DNA of 64,000 nucleotides from Myxococcales bacterium (GTDB lineage: Bacteria; Myxococcota; UBA727; JABDBI01). Under the pieces are notes generated by a model, which saw only the letters and a list, made by a program, of their open reading frames with translations, did no database searches and had not been told where the DNA came from. The stretch's first letter is position 1, and each line of letters starts with the position of its first letter. The stretch covers positions 868,001-932,000 of the forward strand of contig CP060221.1 of assembly GCA_023898405.1 (NCBI GenBank), in the 5' to 3' direction. Both the position numbers and the translations under genes were made by a program. Below are positions 29,788 to 39,063 of the stretch, in pieces.

Positions 29788-30123
29788 TTTAGGCTCGATC
29801 CTTTTTACTAAATTAAAATAACTTTAATATTTTGCCCAATCGAAAGGGAAAGGCAATCACATCTACCTTCAAATACCCTGCGAGCTTCATCACAACATCA
29901 CTCCATCTCTGCTTAAGAAAGTAATGCCTATCAAATAAATTAATAAGGCCTTAATTTCTTCCTAGTCCTCTCTCTGCTGCGGGCGTTCAGAAATTAGGAG
30001 CTTAGAGACTGTTTTGAAAATATATTTTCAAACAGTCTCTAAGTAATTTTGTGATTAATATAATATTTTTTAGCAACCAAAAATTCTCATGGCCCGATAC
30101 CTCTAAGGTAAGGGGTCAACATT
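29788..30123. other. Intergenic gap of 336 nt with nested inverted repeats
   Basis: No coding sequence supported. It holds 10-nt arms CTTAATTTCT and AGAAATTAGG around 29951-29998, then the perfect-looking palindrome at 30001-30043. The promoters for ligA and for the plus-strand gene at 30124 should also lie here, but I could not pick out clear boxes. Confidence 0.5.
30001..30043. repeat. Near-perfect palindrome, possible mobile-repeat or terminator remnant
   Basis: Arms CTTAGAGACTGTTTTGAAAA and TTTTCAAACAGTCTCTAAG pair over about 20 nt with a single bulged T and a 2-3 nt centre. The arm sequence AGAGACTGTTTT followed by an A-rich run recurs in other gaps (50581, and shorter matches near 39021 and 47477), so it is probably a dispersed repeat rather than a gene-specific site. 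Confidence 0.75.
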
Positions 30124-30678
30124 ATGAAGCTGAAATTTCCTGTTTTTATAATGCTCACATCTACTGTTGGTATAATAGGCGGTATTTATTTGCTCCTCAA
30201 TGGAGCAGACATAAGCGGCACCACAAAAAGGACCCAAAAAACTGATAGTGAAAACAAAGAAAAATTATTCAATCAAGCTAAAAATTACAATAGTGTCAAT
30301 CACCCTTCACATGAAGGAAATTTTACTTTTAAAAACTTGTCTAAAAAAATTAACACTCCGAAACACAGCATTGCTATGTCCCCTCAAGATATAGATTATA
30401 TAAAAAAACTTTCCTCATTGAGTGCCCAAGATTTATCGCAAGAGCTCAATGAGCTTAAACAACGAATTGAAAAATCTGATTTTGTATTACTTTTGGAAAA
30501 TAAAAAACTTGATGCAACACAAAGTAAAGATGCCAAAGCTACTTTAGAAAGATTTGCTCTTTTAGGTCTCGAAGCAACCAGAAGAAAATATGCTGACTTA
30601 GAACCAGAGCTTAAAGATGCTCTCTACGCTCATCAGGATAGTTTAAGAGAAATACGTGAAATGCTTGGTCAGTACTAA
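30124..30678 (+). CDS. Membrane-anchored or exported helical protein, unknown
   Basis: Unrecognised 184-residue protein. A hydrophobic segment (FPVFIMLTSTVGIIGGIYLLL, roughly residues 5-25) acts as an uncleaved anchor or signal. The rest is polar and helical, with a linker rich in Lys/Asn/Ser followed by coiled-coil-like stretches (LSQELNELKQRIEKS, QDSLREIREML). AAGGGG lies 8 nt before ATG 30124. It stands alone, convergent with the DUF2608 gene. No motif suggests a function. Confidence 0.65.
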   Translation: MKLKFPVFIMLTSTVGIIGGIYLLLNGADISGTTKRTQKTDSENKEKLFNQAKNYNSVNHPSHEGNFTFKNLSKKINTPKHSIAMSPQDIDYIKKLSSLSAQDLSQELNELKQRIEKSDFVLLLENKKLDATQSKDAKATLERFALLGLEATRRKYADLEPELKDALYAHQDSLREIREMLGQY

Positions 30679-30697
30679 AAGACCATTTCAAAAGTAT

Positions 30698-31552
30698 TCA
30701 GCGGGCCCCCATTAAGACCGAACGGTATGCCTGTGGCACTATCACACGCTTGAGTCTTGTTTCTAATTCAAGTAATTTTTGTCCAGCTTCAACAACATTG
30801 AATTCCGTACGAGACAAAGCACCTCCATAAATTATTCCTAAATAATTAATGCGTGAATCCTGCGCGTACTGAGATACTTTTGAAATATAACGCTGCTGAT
30901 CATCGGCCTGCCCAATCAATTCAACTGATAAACCACAGCCTACAGCCAGGTCATGAAACTTAATAAATGCTTGGTCTTTAGAAATTTTTTTTCCAGCATA
31001 AATTACCCCGCCTTTAAAGACGCTCCTCGCATAGGACCACTGCTGCTCAACACACTGAAAAACAGGCGCATTAAAAGCTAAGCCTATCTGCTTTAGATGT
31101 TTTTCTGTCACTTCTTGGAAATATGATGGTCGTGAACTTACTCCAACAATGGTTGCTCCTAAACTTTGCCATCTTTTGATTGCGGTAATGGTAGATTGCT
31201 CTACCACCATCACTTTGACATTTTCCTGAATGACCTTATCAATATCATTAACCACATAAAAGGCATCCTGACTTGGTGCACCATTTTGCCTTAGGATATT
31301 GATGGTGTGGTAATACCACGTTGGAGTTCCCAAAATTGAGCTCGAGCGAAAAACTGTATCATCTAGATCAAAGACTATAAGCTGATGACTTTTTGCAACC
31401 ATGCTTTGATCGATGGCGTCGATAAATTCGCTCATTCGATCAGAAATAATTACCTCTGATTTGGCATTCTTGTTGAAAAGAAAATAAACCAGACCAAAGA
31501 TCAAAAGTGCACTTAAAAGCACAGCAGCACTAAGATCGTATTTAGTAGCCAT
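30698..31552 (-). CDS. DUF2608-type HAD-like protein, membrane anchored
   Basis: 284 residues. The N-terminal helix (AAVLLSALLIFGLVYFLF, about residues 9-26) anchors or exports it. VFDLDDTVF at residues 60-68 is the HAD phosphatase nucleophile motif (DxD), and VVGVSSRP-like IVGVSSRPSYF near residue 135 fits motif II. Overall it resembles DUF2608 proteins, best known from Legionella and chlamydia-like bacteria and often exported. A clear motif III/IV (GDxxxD) is not evident; VELIGQADDQQRY may serve. Possible phosphatase outside the cytoplasm; substrate unknown. The start has only a weak ribosome site. Confidence 0.72.
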   Translation of the reverse strand: MATKYDLSAAVLLSALLIFGLVYFLFNKNAKSEVIISDRMSEFIDAIDQSMVAKSHQLIVFDLDDTVFRSSSILGTPTWYYHTINILRQNGAPSQDAFYVVNDIDKVIQENVKVMVVEQSTITAIKRWQSLGATIVGVSSRPSYFQEVTEKHLKQIGLAFNAPVFQCVEQQWSYARSVFKGGVIYAGKKISKDQAFIKFHDLAVGCGLSVELIGQADDQQRYISKVSQYAQDSRINYLGIIYGGALSRTEFNVVEAGQKLLELETRLKRVIVPQAYRSVLMGAR

Positions 31553-31592
31553 AGGATTTTTTCCTCGAGCACATGCGCCAAAAATGCTGAAG

Positions 31593-32393
31593 TTACTTCA
31601 ACCAGTTGGACTTGGGAAAATATGCCTTGCCATCAATAAAATGCAACGTGTAAGCATAACGAGTTTTAGACGATCTATTTTCCTCACTAAAATGAGGCAG
31701 CATACCGTGTAAAACAATCACGTCTCCTTTTTTTGCCGGCACTGGTTTAAAACTATTTTTAGGCCAATGCACTCGTTTAGCAGCGCTAAAGCAAGTGGAT
31801 TTTCCTCCTTTGATGAAACGTGTTTTTAATGGTCCCACATGGCCACCTTCCAGCACCCATAAACAGCCATTATCCTCGTTGGCATCTTCTAAAGCAAACC
31901 ACAAACCTATAACAGAGTTTGGCTCAGTGTAGAGAAATGTTGCATCCTGATGAGCAGGCACAGCATCACCAAAGCCAGACTGCTTAAAAATAAACATTGA
32001 TTGCACAAGAAGTGGTGATTGCTGGCCCAGCATTCGAACAATCTGATAAAAGCGCTGTTGATGGGAAAACTTGCCAAAGACCGGACACCTATGATGCAGA
32101 GCATGCCCTACTTTGTTCAATAAAAAAAATGGATTATCATTTTTTTTGGCTTTATGTGCGTTTGGATCCCAAAAAAAAGATATATTCTTGGCAGAATTAA
32201 GAAAAAAATCGTCACACGACTGTTGCTCTTCTCCCGCGCGAAAAAAATTATTTTTCTCCCCCACACACCTATGTGCTACCAAATCACGCATACGAAATAT
32301 TAATTTTTCACAAGAAACTGGATCCACCAAGGATTTCAAATGCGCATAACCTTTAGCGGCAAATTCCGCTCGTAAATCCCTGTCTTCTGCCAT
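31593..32393 (-). CDS. Phytanoyl-CoA dioxygenase (PhyH) family Fe(II)/2-oxoglutarate oxygenase
   Basis: 266 residues from ATG 32393, chosen because GGAG lies 6 nt upstream; longer frames start at ATG 32405 or TTG 32468. The PhyH fold is shown by VPAHQDATFL (HxD iron ligands), GLWFALEDANEDNGCLWVL, GGHVG, and late VLHGMLPHFSEENRS with the distal His, then KTRYAYTLHF with the Arg that binds 2-oxoglutarate. It resembles the PHYHD1 branch found in animals and many bacteria. Substrate unknown. Divergent from typA. Soluble, no signal peptide with this start. Confidence 0.85.
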   Translation of the reverse strand: MAEDRDLRAEFAAKGYAHLKSLVDPVSCEKLIFRMRDLVAHRCVGEKNNFFRAGEEQQSCDDFFLNSAKNISFFWDPNAHKAKKNDNPFFLLNKVGHALHHRCPVFGKFSHQQRFYQIVRMLGQQSPLLVQSMFIFKQSGFGDAVPAHQDATFLYTEPNSVIGLWFALEDANEDNGCLWVLEGGHVGPLKTRFIKGGKSTCFSAAKRVHWPKNSFKPVPAKKGDVIVLHGMLPHFSEENRSSKTRYAYTLHFIDGKAYFPKSNWLK

Positions 32394-32475
32394 AGTATGC
32401 TCCATAAATGTTTTTCCGTTTTTCAGGTAATTTTCTATGAATATCAACCCCTTGAAAATATTGTTCAATTCATTT

Positions 32476-32505
32476 TGCCAACAAAAAGTGTGCCAACAAA
32501 AATTG
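32476..32505. repeat. Two-copy direct repeat in the typA upstream region
   Basis: TGCCAACAAAAA occurs twice, 15 nt apart (32476 and 32491), between the divergent PhyH gene and typA. It might be a regulatory site or a simple slippage duplication. Confidence 0.5.
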
Positions 32506-32589
32506 ATTATTGGCCCAGTATATTGTCATAAAACACACATATGCTAGGTAGAATTATTCATGATTTTCTAGTTTTTTGGACTTATTCGC

Positions 32590-34413
32590 ATGACCACAAG
32601 CAGTAAAAATATTCGCAATGTAGCTATAATTGCTCACGTCGATCACGGCAAAACAACCATGATTGATAATCTTTTCAAACAAGCAGGCCTCTTCCAGGCT
32701 CACCAACACATGGATGATCGGGTGATGGATTCTGGTGAACTTGAAAAAGAGCGAGGCATCACCATTACAGCTAAAAATGCCAATTTCACCTGGCGCGATA
32801 CGCAAATTAATATTATCGATACCCCCGGTCACGCCGATTTTGGTGGTGAAGTAGAACGGGCTCTCTTCATGGCTGACGGTGCTATTCTGCTGGTTGACGC
32901 TGCAGAAGGGCCTCTTCCGCAAACTCGTTTCGTATTAAGAAAAGCTTTTGAAAAAGGTCTACACGTTGCAGTGGTAATCAACAAGGTCGATCGTCCTGAT
33001 GCTCGAATCGATGAAGTTGAAGAGCACGTCATGGAATTATTTTACGATCTGGCTGTGAGCGAAGAGCAGACCCAATACACAACTGTTTATGCCAGCGCCA
33101 AGGAAGGTTGGGCGAGCAAGGATAAAGGCGTCGTTAAAGAGAATCTTCATGATTTATTAGATCTAATCGTAGATGAATTTCCTCCTCCTAAATTGGAGAA
33201 TGACGGCCAATTCAGAATGCTTGTGGCAAATCTCTCTTATTCATCATTCGTTGGCCAAGTAGCCATTGGACGTGTCGAATCTGGCTCCGTCAAAGTAGGA
33301 CAGCGCGTTATTTTGATTGATGAACAAAATAAGCGCAATGCTTTTACCATAAGCTCTCTCGAAACTTTTTTTGGTCTAGGAACCAAGAAAGTAGAAAGCT
33401 TAAGCGCAGGCGAAATTGCGCTGATCGCAGGTTTTCCAAGCCCAAAGATTGGCGATACCATCTGCCAAGAAGAAGTTTTGGAGGCTCTTCCACGAATCAA
33501 TGTTGACCCTCCATCAGTTGCCATCAAAGTATCGGTCAATACTTCGCCTTTTGCTGGACAAGAGGGTGAATATCTCACCAGCCGTAAACTAGAAGAAGTT
33601 TTAAGAAAAGCCTGCCTCACCAATGTGGCGCTCGACATTGAACCTACGCAGAACCCTGAAATGTTTCTTTTAAAAGGGCGCGGTGAGCTACAGATTGTAA
33701 TTTTGCTCGAAGAATTGCGTCGCAGCGGTTATGAGCTCATGGTTGGACGTCCAGAGATTATTCCTCACGAAAAAGATGGCGAAAAATTTGAAGCGGAAGA
33801 TCAAATGGTGATCGATGTTCCCGATAATTTTGTTGGGACTGTCACAGAGCTTTTATCTGAGCGAGGCGGTCGAATGGAGTCTATGACTACACTCGAGGGT
33901 TCAAACCGGGTGCGCATGGAATTCTCTATACCTGCCCGTGGTTTGATCGCTTTGCGCTCCACTCTGCTGACACGCACCAAGGGAGAAGCCATCTACTCAA
34001 GTTCTTTTAAAGGCTACATTCCTTTTCTTGGCCAGCGCCTATCACGCGCCAACGGAGCTCTTGTCGCAGATCGCAGTGGAGTTTCTACCGAGTATGGTCT
34101 TTTTAATCTTCAAGATCGAGGAAAGCTGTTTATTGGTGCTGGTGCAAAAGTCTACGAGGGCATGGTTTTTGGCGAAAATAATCGTACTAACGATATCAAT
34201 GCCAACCCTGCTCGCGAGAAAAAGCTTACCAATATGCGAGCATCCGGAAAAGATGAATCCACCAAACTTTCTGGGATTTATCCTTTGGATCTCGATGCCG
34301 CAATCGAATGGATCGATGATGATGAATGGGTAGAAATTACCCCCAAAACCATCCGAGTACGCAAGGATGAACTAAGAACTAACTTCAGAAAAGTTATTCG
34401 TAATGTTTCTTAA
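32590..34413 (+). CDS. typA: Ribosome-associated translational GTPase TypA/BipA
   Basis: 607-residue GTPase of the EF-G-like group that binds ribosomes and helps assembly and stress adaptation. G1 AHVDHGKT lies at residues 15-22, GITITAKN is switch I, DTPGHADFGGE is G3, and NKVDRPDAR is G4. Domains II, III and V and the TypA-specific C-terminal region (SGKDESTKL near residue 555, then LRKxxL-like VRKDELRTNFRK) are all present. Length is normal. A stem-loop terminator follows at 34445. Single-gene unit, divergent from the PhyH gene. Confidence 0.98.
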   Translation: MTTSSKNIRNVAIIAHVDHGKTTMIDNLFKQAGLFQAHQHMDDRVMDSGELEKERGITITAKNANFTWRDTQINIIDTPGHADFGGEVERALFMADGAILLVDAAEGPLPQTRFVLRKAFEKGLHVAVVINKVDRPDARIDEVEEHVMELFYDLAVSEEQTQYTTVYASAKEGWASKDKGVVKENLHDLLDLIVDEFPPPKLENDGQFRMLVANLSYSSFVGQVAIGRVESGSVKVGQRVILIDEQNKRNAFTISSLETFFGLGTKKVESLSAGEIALIAGFPSPKIGDTICQEEVLEALPRINVDPPSVAIKVSVNTSPFAGQEGEYLTSRKLEEVLRKACLTNVALDIEPTQNPEMFLLKGRGELQIVILLEELRRSGYELMVGRPEIIPHEKDGEKFEAEDQMVIDVPDNFVGTVTELLSERGGRMESMTTLEGSNRVRMEFSIPARGLIALRSTLLTRTKGEAIYSSSFKGYIPFLGQRLSRANGALVADRSGVSTEYGLFNLQDRGKLFIGAGAKVYEGMVFGENNRTNDINANPAREKKLTNMRASGKDESTKLSGIYPLDLDAAIEWIDDDEWVEITPKTIRVRKDELRTNFRKVIRNVS

Positions 34414-34444
34414 GGATTGTTTTTAAAACAGTATTTAATTCTAT

Positions 34445-34467
34445 GGGGCCCAGCGCCCCTTTTCCTT
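34445..34467 (+). terminator. Rho-independent terminator after typA
   Basis: Stem GGGGC / GCCCC with a 5-nt loop, followed by TTTTCCTT, 32 nt after the typA stop. The stem is short but GC-rich. Confidence 0.65.
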
Positions 34468-34558
34468 ACTTAAATCAGGCTTATATGGCGATAGAGTTTA
34501 ATTTTTAAGCTACCTGAAATATCGCTCAGAATTTGTTAGATATCACTGGAGAATAATC

Positions 34559-35128
34559 ATGCTTTCAAAAATAAAACGGCACCATATCATACTCTTATTC
34601 CTTTTAGGCCTCATCAGTGTGGTAGGAATCATTATTTGGAAGGATGATCAAAGCGAGGGCCAAAAGCTCATTATTCGCCCCTTCAACCAAAAAAGCGATT
34701 TGGTTCCGCTTAGCACATTGATAAATGCCAATAAATTTATGCTTTCGGAAAACAATAATTTTCCCACGGAAAAATTTCTTCTTTGGCGTGCTCCTAACTT
34801 TGATCCGGCCAGAAAAGGACAAGCTCATATCGACGTTATTGAAGTAGATGGTGTGCCTGCTGGTTTCGTTTCTTTCTATCGAAAATCAACTTCGGCCGGC
34901 TATGTTTGGCTTCTTGCAGTAGACAAACATTTCCGCGGCCAGGGTTTGGGGCAAAAACTCATGGAACATGCGCTCGGTCAACTCAAGCAGCAGGGGGCAC
35001 GCTTTGTCACCCTCACCACACGCACAATTAACACCCAAGCCTTAAAGCTATATTTGAAACTTGGATTTGTTGAAAAATCTCGTGATGAGGAACGTGGCAT
35101 TGTGTTTCTTACAAAAGAGAATTTATAA
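34559..35128 (+). CDS. Membrane-anchored GNAT acetyltransferase
   Basis: 189 residues. A transmembrane helix at about residues 9-28 (IILLFLLGLISVVGIIIW) precedes a GNAT domain, which is unusual as most GNAT enzymes are soluble. The acetyl-CoA binding motif A is RGQGLGQKLMEHAL near residue 125, and LKLYLKLGFVEKSRD is the closing motif. The domain order suggests acetylation outside or at the membrane, though orientation cannot be read; the Lys-rich N terminus would keep the enzyme domain outside. GGAGAATAATC precedes ATG 34559. Substrate unknown. Confidence 0.85.
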   Translation: MLSKIKRHHIILLFLLGLISVVGIIIWKDDQSEGQKLIIRPFNQKSDLVPLSTLINANKFMLSENNNFPTEKFLLWRAPNFDPARKGQAHIDVIEVDGVPAGFVSFYRKSTSAGYVWLLAVDKHFRGQGLGQKLMEHALGQLKQQGARFVTLTTRTINTQALKLYLKLGFVEKSRDEERGIVFLTKENL

Positions 35129-35172
35129 ACGATTTTTGCCCTCTTTGGAATAATGAGAGAGGATATTATGTC

Positions 35173-35682
35173 TTAGGAGTTTAGAAAAGAAAGATTGCAT
35201 TGATAAGCACGAAATATTGTCACCAAAAAATCTCCTCGTTTCGCAAGAGTATATTTTAAAATAAATTTACTTTCTGTGCTCTTTTCAATCCATATATTGT
35301 GTGTGTGATCATTGCCCCAGGGCAGAGGTAAAATATCTCTATCAGGCATTTTATCAACGCGCTCAATATAAAAACTATTTTGTCTCACCTGATTTACATA
35401 ACCAAAATTATTTAAAACTATATTTCTGTCGGCCAACGTAATGCTGAATTGTAGGTCGTCTGCACTAATAGCGCTTAATTCAACACGGCAATCGCCAGAT
35501 CCTCTGGCAGATTTTTCTTTTTTATCATAATGGTCAAAATAATCGCCCTCACCTCTTAATACAATATTTGTTCTCTCTTCAACTCCATCAGGAAAGAAGA
35601 ATTCTTGTAGCTTTTCAAACTTATTGTGCTCTGTGGCAAAAAGTTGGTGACACAAAAATATTATCGGAATTAAGATTTTCAT
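35173..35682 (-). CDS. Secreted protein, unknown function
   Basis: Unrecognised 169-residue exported protein. The longest frame begins at 35757, but AAGGAG lies 7 nt before ATG 35682, and the signal peptide MKILIPIIFLCHQLFA starts there. The mature part is beta-rich and charged, with one Cys pair region (GDCRVELS, YQCNLSFL). ILPLPWGNDHTHNIWIEKS is a distinctive stretch with His and Trp. It stands alone, convergent with the GNAT gene. Confidence 0.65.
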   Translation of the reverse strand: MKILIPIIFLCHQLFATEHNKFEKLQEFFFPDGVEERTNIVLRGEGDYFDHYDKKEKSARGSGDCRVELSAISADDLQFSITLADRNIVLNNFGYVNQVRQNSFYIERVDKMPDRDILPLPWGNDHTHNIWIEKSTESKFILKYTLAKRGDFLVTIFRAYQCNLSFLNS

Positions 35683-35841
35683 TAAATCGCTCCTTAATAA
35701 GGGAAATTCCTTTATTTTTATGTTTTGTGAAACCATGTTTTCATTCACTAAAACCAATCCAAGAAATTAACTGAAAATGCCCACGACAAAGCGAGGACTA
35801 AGAAAAGCTTAAAGGTTCGGTTAATTTCTTAGATTAATAGA

Positions 35842-36609
35842 CTATGAGGCATTAAATAACTTTTGCTTCCAAAAGACAGGTCTTTGCACTTGCTCTAAAA
35901 CAACGCTCTTTCGGTGCTCGAGTTCTTCTTTTATACGTTTTGGTAATTGTTGATTATAAAATTTTAATACTATTTCTCTTAGTTCTTCATTATGCGTCAA
36001 ACGCACTATCTGCACATAGGCATAAAGCAAAAACCCAATTGTTCTGATGCCTGACCAGAAGTTACCAAACAATTCATGGGAGCGGGCATAAACTTTTTTA
36101 AATTCTTTTAAGGAACAATAATATCTAGAGATATTAAACCAATGACTATCATCTAAATACTTCTTTAAAACCGTATGCCAAGAATTTATTGAAGCCAAAG
36201 AAAGACCATAGCCCATTTCTTCTAGATATATTTTTGAAAAAATCTCTTTTGAATTAATTTTATTTTTAAATTGGGGGTATAAAATTTCGTCTTCAACCAT
36301 TTTCAGCAATTGAGTTTTGAGCGAAGTATTTTTAATGAAACGATATGCGTCGTGAGCTCGCATAAATTTTTCTCGTTCATGGTCTATAAAAACATGGAAT
36401 CGCCTTCCTGCCTCAAATGATGACTCTGTCCTTAAAACATATGCCAAAGAATGATCTTCACTATAATGAGTCGCTTTGCGACTAATATCGCTTACATAGC
36501 GTATATCTGGAAAACTCGTTCCAGCTATAAATTCGTTGCGGTTCGAAATCTCAGGAGCACTATTGAGAAGCGCCAGCGCTGAAATAATATGTCCTATGGG
36601 TGCTGCCAC
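35842..36609 (-). CDS. Conserved-looking cytoplasmic protein with His/Asp metal-like motifs
   Basis: 255 residues, GTG start at 36609 with GGTGAG upstream. I cannot name it with certainty. The layout GHIISALALL, GTSFPDIRYV, THYSEDHS, then FHVFIDHEREKFM resembles the His/Asp pattern of zinc-dependent phospholipase C or HD-like proteins, so a metal-dependent hydrolase is possible. The rest is helical and basic at the end. No signal peptide. Divergent from the gene at 36844. Confidence 0.6.
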   Translation of the reverse strand: MAAPIGHIISALALLNSAPEISNRNEFIAGTSFPDIRYVSDISRKATHYSEDHSLAYVLRTESSFEAGRRFHVFIDHEREKFMRAHDAYRFIKNTSLKTQLLKMVEDEILYPQFKNKINSKEIFSKIYLEEMGYGLSLASINSWHTVLKKYLDDSHWFNISRYYCSLKEFKKVYARSHELFGNFWSGIRTIGFLLYAYVQIVRLTHNEELREIVLKFYNQQLPKRIKEELEHRKSVVLEQVQRPVFWKQKLFNAS

Positions 36610-36843
36610 TTCTATCTCACCAAATTAGACACTAGCATTAGAAAACACGATACAAAAAAATCTCGATTAACTCTTAGAGTTTGCCTTGAAAATATTTACC
36701 AAAGCCTTTTTTGTTTTTTAGCAGATATACTTTCACCGTCAAATGAGACAATAGTAAAAGCTTGTTTTTTGAACTCTTTAAAAAGCTTCACCATAGATCG
36801 CATTCAAAGAATATATATCTTCTAAGCGCAACAGGGGGAATAT

Positions 36844-38199
36844 ATGTCGCAAATTACACAGGTTTACAACAATTCAATAAACAAAAAAACTAATCAGAGC
36901 CTAGAGCCACGTTCTCAAATAAAAATTGATAGAAACACCAATCACACAGATAGCTTTGAAAAAACATCTAAAGCACAGCTATTTCGATCTTCTTCAGTAA
37001 AAGAACCACGGCTTGAGGAAAAATTTTTGTCCACTTTAGATTTACCAAGCTACGGCATCATTGCTAAAAATTTTATCGATAATTACATGCATTTTGACAA
37101 CCAAATTTTCTCCAATATAGATAATCTGTTAATTGAGCCAAGCAGCCCCGAACTTGTTGGCCCACGAATACGCTCGGCTCCTGTGGCCCACGAGCAAAAA
37201 GAACTCGAAGAATGGCATGCTCAACACGCCTATAAGTTTGCTGAAGAACTTTTGAACGCTGATGAAAAAACTCGCATAAGACATCAAAAATGCGAAGAAA
37301 AAGGCATAGGTTTTAGCGGCAATCTATCAGCAAAGACACTCACCGTTAAAGAATTTGCCCATTTTGCCAAAGATGATCTCACAATTGGTGGTCGTGTAAA
37401 AAAAATTACCAATAATATATGTGGCCTTTCTATTTATGAAATGTTGCCACTCTATGCTTCTAGAAAACTACCTAAGGTAGGACTCATTCTTTCAGAATTA
37501 GCCCTCAATACTGTTTTAACAGCTACTGGTGGAGCATTTGCTCCTGTTAGCTTTGGAATATCTCAAATTATCACTAATCAACTAAGCACAGTTGTAACCC
37601 TGAGTGGGGATGCCATCATAGGAAAAATTTTGGGAGCAGAAAATAAAAAAATTGCTACCTATGCTGGTCTAAGAGGCATACAGCTGGAAATTCCCAATAT
37701 TATTCCAGGAGGGGCGCTCATTCAATATTATGAAGCAGGGATGACATTGAGCAGCGGCATGGCCATTGGTGCAAGCAGCATCGCCGATATAATTTTACGC
37801 AACACCAGTGATCGCTATGCGTCGATGATTTGCGATAAAGATCTGGGTGATGTCAGGGTGCTGCATGCAATGAATAAACGCATCGATTATCTTTCAAAAT
37901 TTTTAATTCCCTATGGACACTATCTTTTGCTGCGTTCACAAAATACCGAAACCAAGAAAAAGCTGCGTTATATCCTTAAGGAACAACTTAAAGTACTCAG
38001 GAAATTAGAAAAAGTTAAAAGCAAAGCACTCAACTTTTATCAACTTGCGATTTTGGCTGAACGTCTCCCTGAATCGCACAGGGCAGAAGTTGAAGCAGCT
38101 TGCAACGCAGCTGTGCCAAATATACATCGTAATACCCACAAAGTAGCAAGGCGATGTCTCGCCACCTTGCTAAGAGAAAAACCTATAGCCAATCTTTAG
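36844..38199 (+). CDS. Large protein of unknown function, effector-like layout
   Basis: 451 residues with no recognised domain and no Sec signal. The first 110 residues are polar, Ser/Asn/Lys rich and probably disordered. A middle region of about 110 residues is Gly/Ala/Ile rich with weakly hydrophobic helices (LALNTVLTATGGAFAPVSFG, YYEAGMTLSSGMAIGAS), which may insert into membranes. The C-terminal 110 residues are basic helices (KKKLRYILKEQLKVLRKLEK). AGGGGG lies 5 nt before ATG 36844. Single gene. A secreted effector is one guess; there is no direct proof. Confidence 0.6.
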   Translation: MSQITQVYNNSINKKTNQSLEPRSQIKIDRNTNHTDSFEKTSKAQLFRSSSVKEPRLEEKFLSTLDLPSYGIIAKNFIDNYMHFDNQIFSNIDNLLIEPSSPELVGPRIRSAPVAHEQKELEEWHAQHAYKFAEELLNADEKTRIRHQKCEEKGIGFSGNLSAKTLTVKEFAHFAKDDLTIGGRVKKITNNICGLSIYEMLPLYASRKLPKVGLILSELALNTVLTATGGAFAPVSFGISQIITNQLSTVVTLSGDAIIGKILGAENKKIATYAGLRGIQLEIPNIIPGGALIQYYEAGMTLSSGMAIGASSIADIILRNTSDRYASMICDKDLGDVRVLHAMNKRIDYLSKFLIPYGHYLLLRSQNTETKKKLRYILKEQLKVLRKLEKVKSKALNFYQLAILAERLPESHRAEVEAACNAAVPNIHRNTHKVARRCLATLLREKPIANL

Positions 38200-38228
38200 A
38201 GGCCAAGTTGAGCTTCTGTGAATACTGA

Positions 38229-38873
38229 CTATTTTTGCGATCGCAACACTGCAAGCACATCAAGGGAGAAATTTTCTAAATCTCCTTTGAGCGACTTTAA
38301 TTTTGTTTGAAAGAAATTATAGGCCATCACTGCGGGAATAGCAGCAAACAGTCCCAGGGCCGTAGCCAATAATGCTTCGGCAATTCCAGGGGCCACGGTA
38401 GAAAGATTAGCATTACCAGCTTCGCCGATTTGATGGAACGAAGACATAATGCCAACCACAGTACCAAACAAACCGATAAATGGTGATATGGATCCTATAG
38501 AAGCAAGCACTGGAAGTTGAGCTTCTGCTCTCTTGAGTTCACTGCGCCCCGAACGGACCAATGCGCGCTCTATCACTAAAAATGCCTCACTTTTTTCTTT
38601 GTTTTTTTGAAGTTGGCGTTCAAATTCGTGCACGCCATCCTTAAATATTTGAGCACTCGGACATCCTGTATTTCCTTGACCGAGCAATAAATTTAAATCT
38701 TTGGTCTGCCAAAATTGATCAATAAATTTGCTGTTATTTTGCAGCATGCCCTTGAGCATAAGCCACTTGCTCAAAATTATTGCCCAAGAAAAAACAGAAA
38801 ATAGTAATAAAATCACCATTACCATCAGTCCTACTGGACCTGCATGGGAAAACATTGAAGTAAATGAAAACAT
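38229..38873 (-). CDS. tolQ: TolQ/ExbB/MotA family proton channel
   Basis: 214 residues. An N-terminal helix (LMVMVILLLFSVFSWAIIL) is followed by a cytoplasmic loop and the paired channel helices: GSISPFIGLFGTVVGIMSSF and VAPGIAEALLATALGLFAAIPAVMAYNFF, the TolQ/ExbB signature. Members use the proton gradient with TolR/ExbD to energise the outer membrane. No tolR, tolA, tolB or pal lies nearby, so TolQ versus ExbB is a guess from sequence feel. AAGGGG precedes ATG 38873. It ends 29 nt from the convergent gene at 36844-38199. Confidence 0.85.
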   Translation of the reverse strand: MFSFTSMFSHAGPVGLMVMVILLLFSVFSWAIILSKWLMLKGMLQNNSKFIDQFWQTKDLNLLLGQGNTGCPSAQIFKDGVHEFERQLQKNKEKSEAFLVIERALVRSGRSELKRAEAQLPVLASIGSISPFIGLFGTVVGIMSSFHQIGEAGNANLSTVAPGIAEALLATALGLFAAIPAVMAYNFFQTKLKSLKGDLENFSLDVLAVLRSQK

Positions 38874-39063
38874 TAAACTACCCCTTAAATTACGTGCTTG
38901 TCATATTACAGCCTGAGCCAATCTACCAGAGCAAATTTTCTTGTTACGCATTTTTTTATTGAGAACTATCCTGAGTTTAGAGAACTTTAATTTTTGTCAC
39001 AGCTTAGACAATGATAAGCACCTGTTTTGAAAATAATTTTAAGCTCGCTTACAAATTTCATGC

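Noticed and set aside
29941..30123. tRNA or small RNA gene in the ligA upstream gap
   Set aside because: The inverted repeats do not form a cloverleaf, and no T-loop or anticodon arm is present.
32554..32922. 122-residue minus-strand frame over the typA start
   Set aside because: Antisense shadow of the GTPase domain.
33237..33638. 133-residue minus-strand frame inside typA
   Set aside because: Antisense shadow; low-complexity composition.
36589..36825. 78-residue plus-strand frame between two genes
   Set aside because: Starts inside the divergent gene, with no ribosome site or recognisable sequence.
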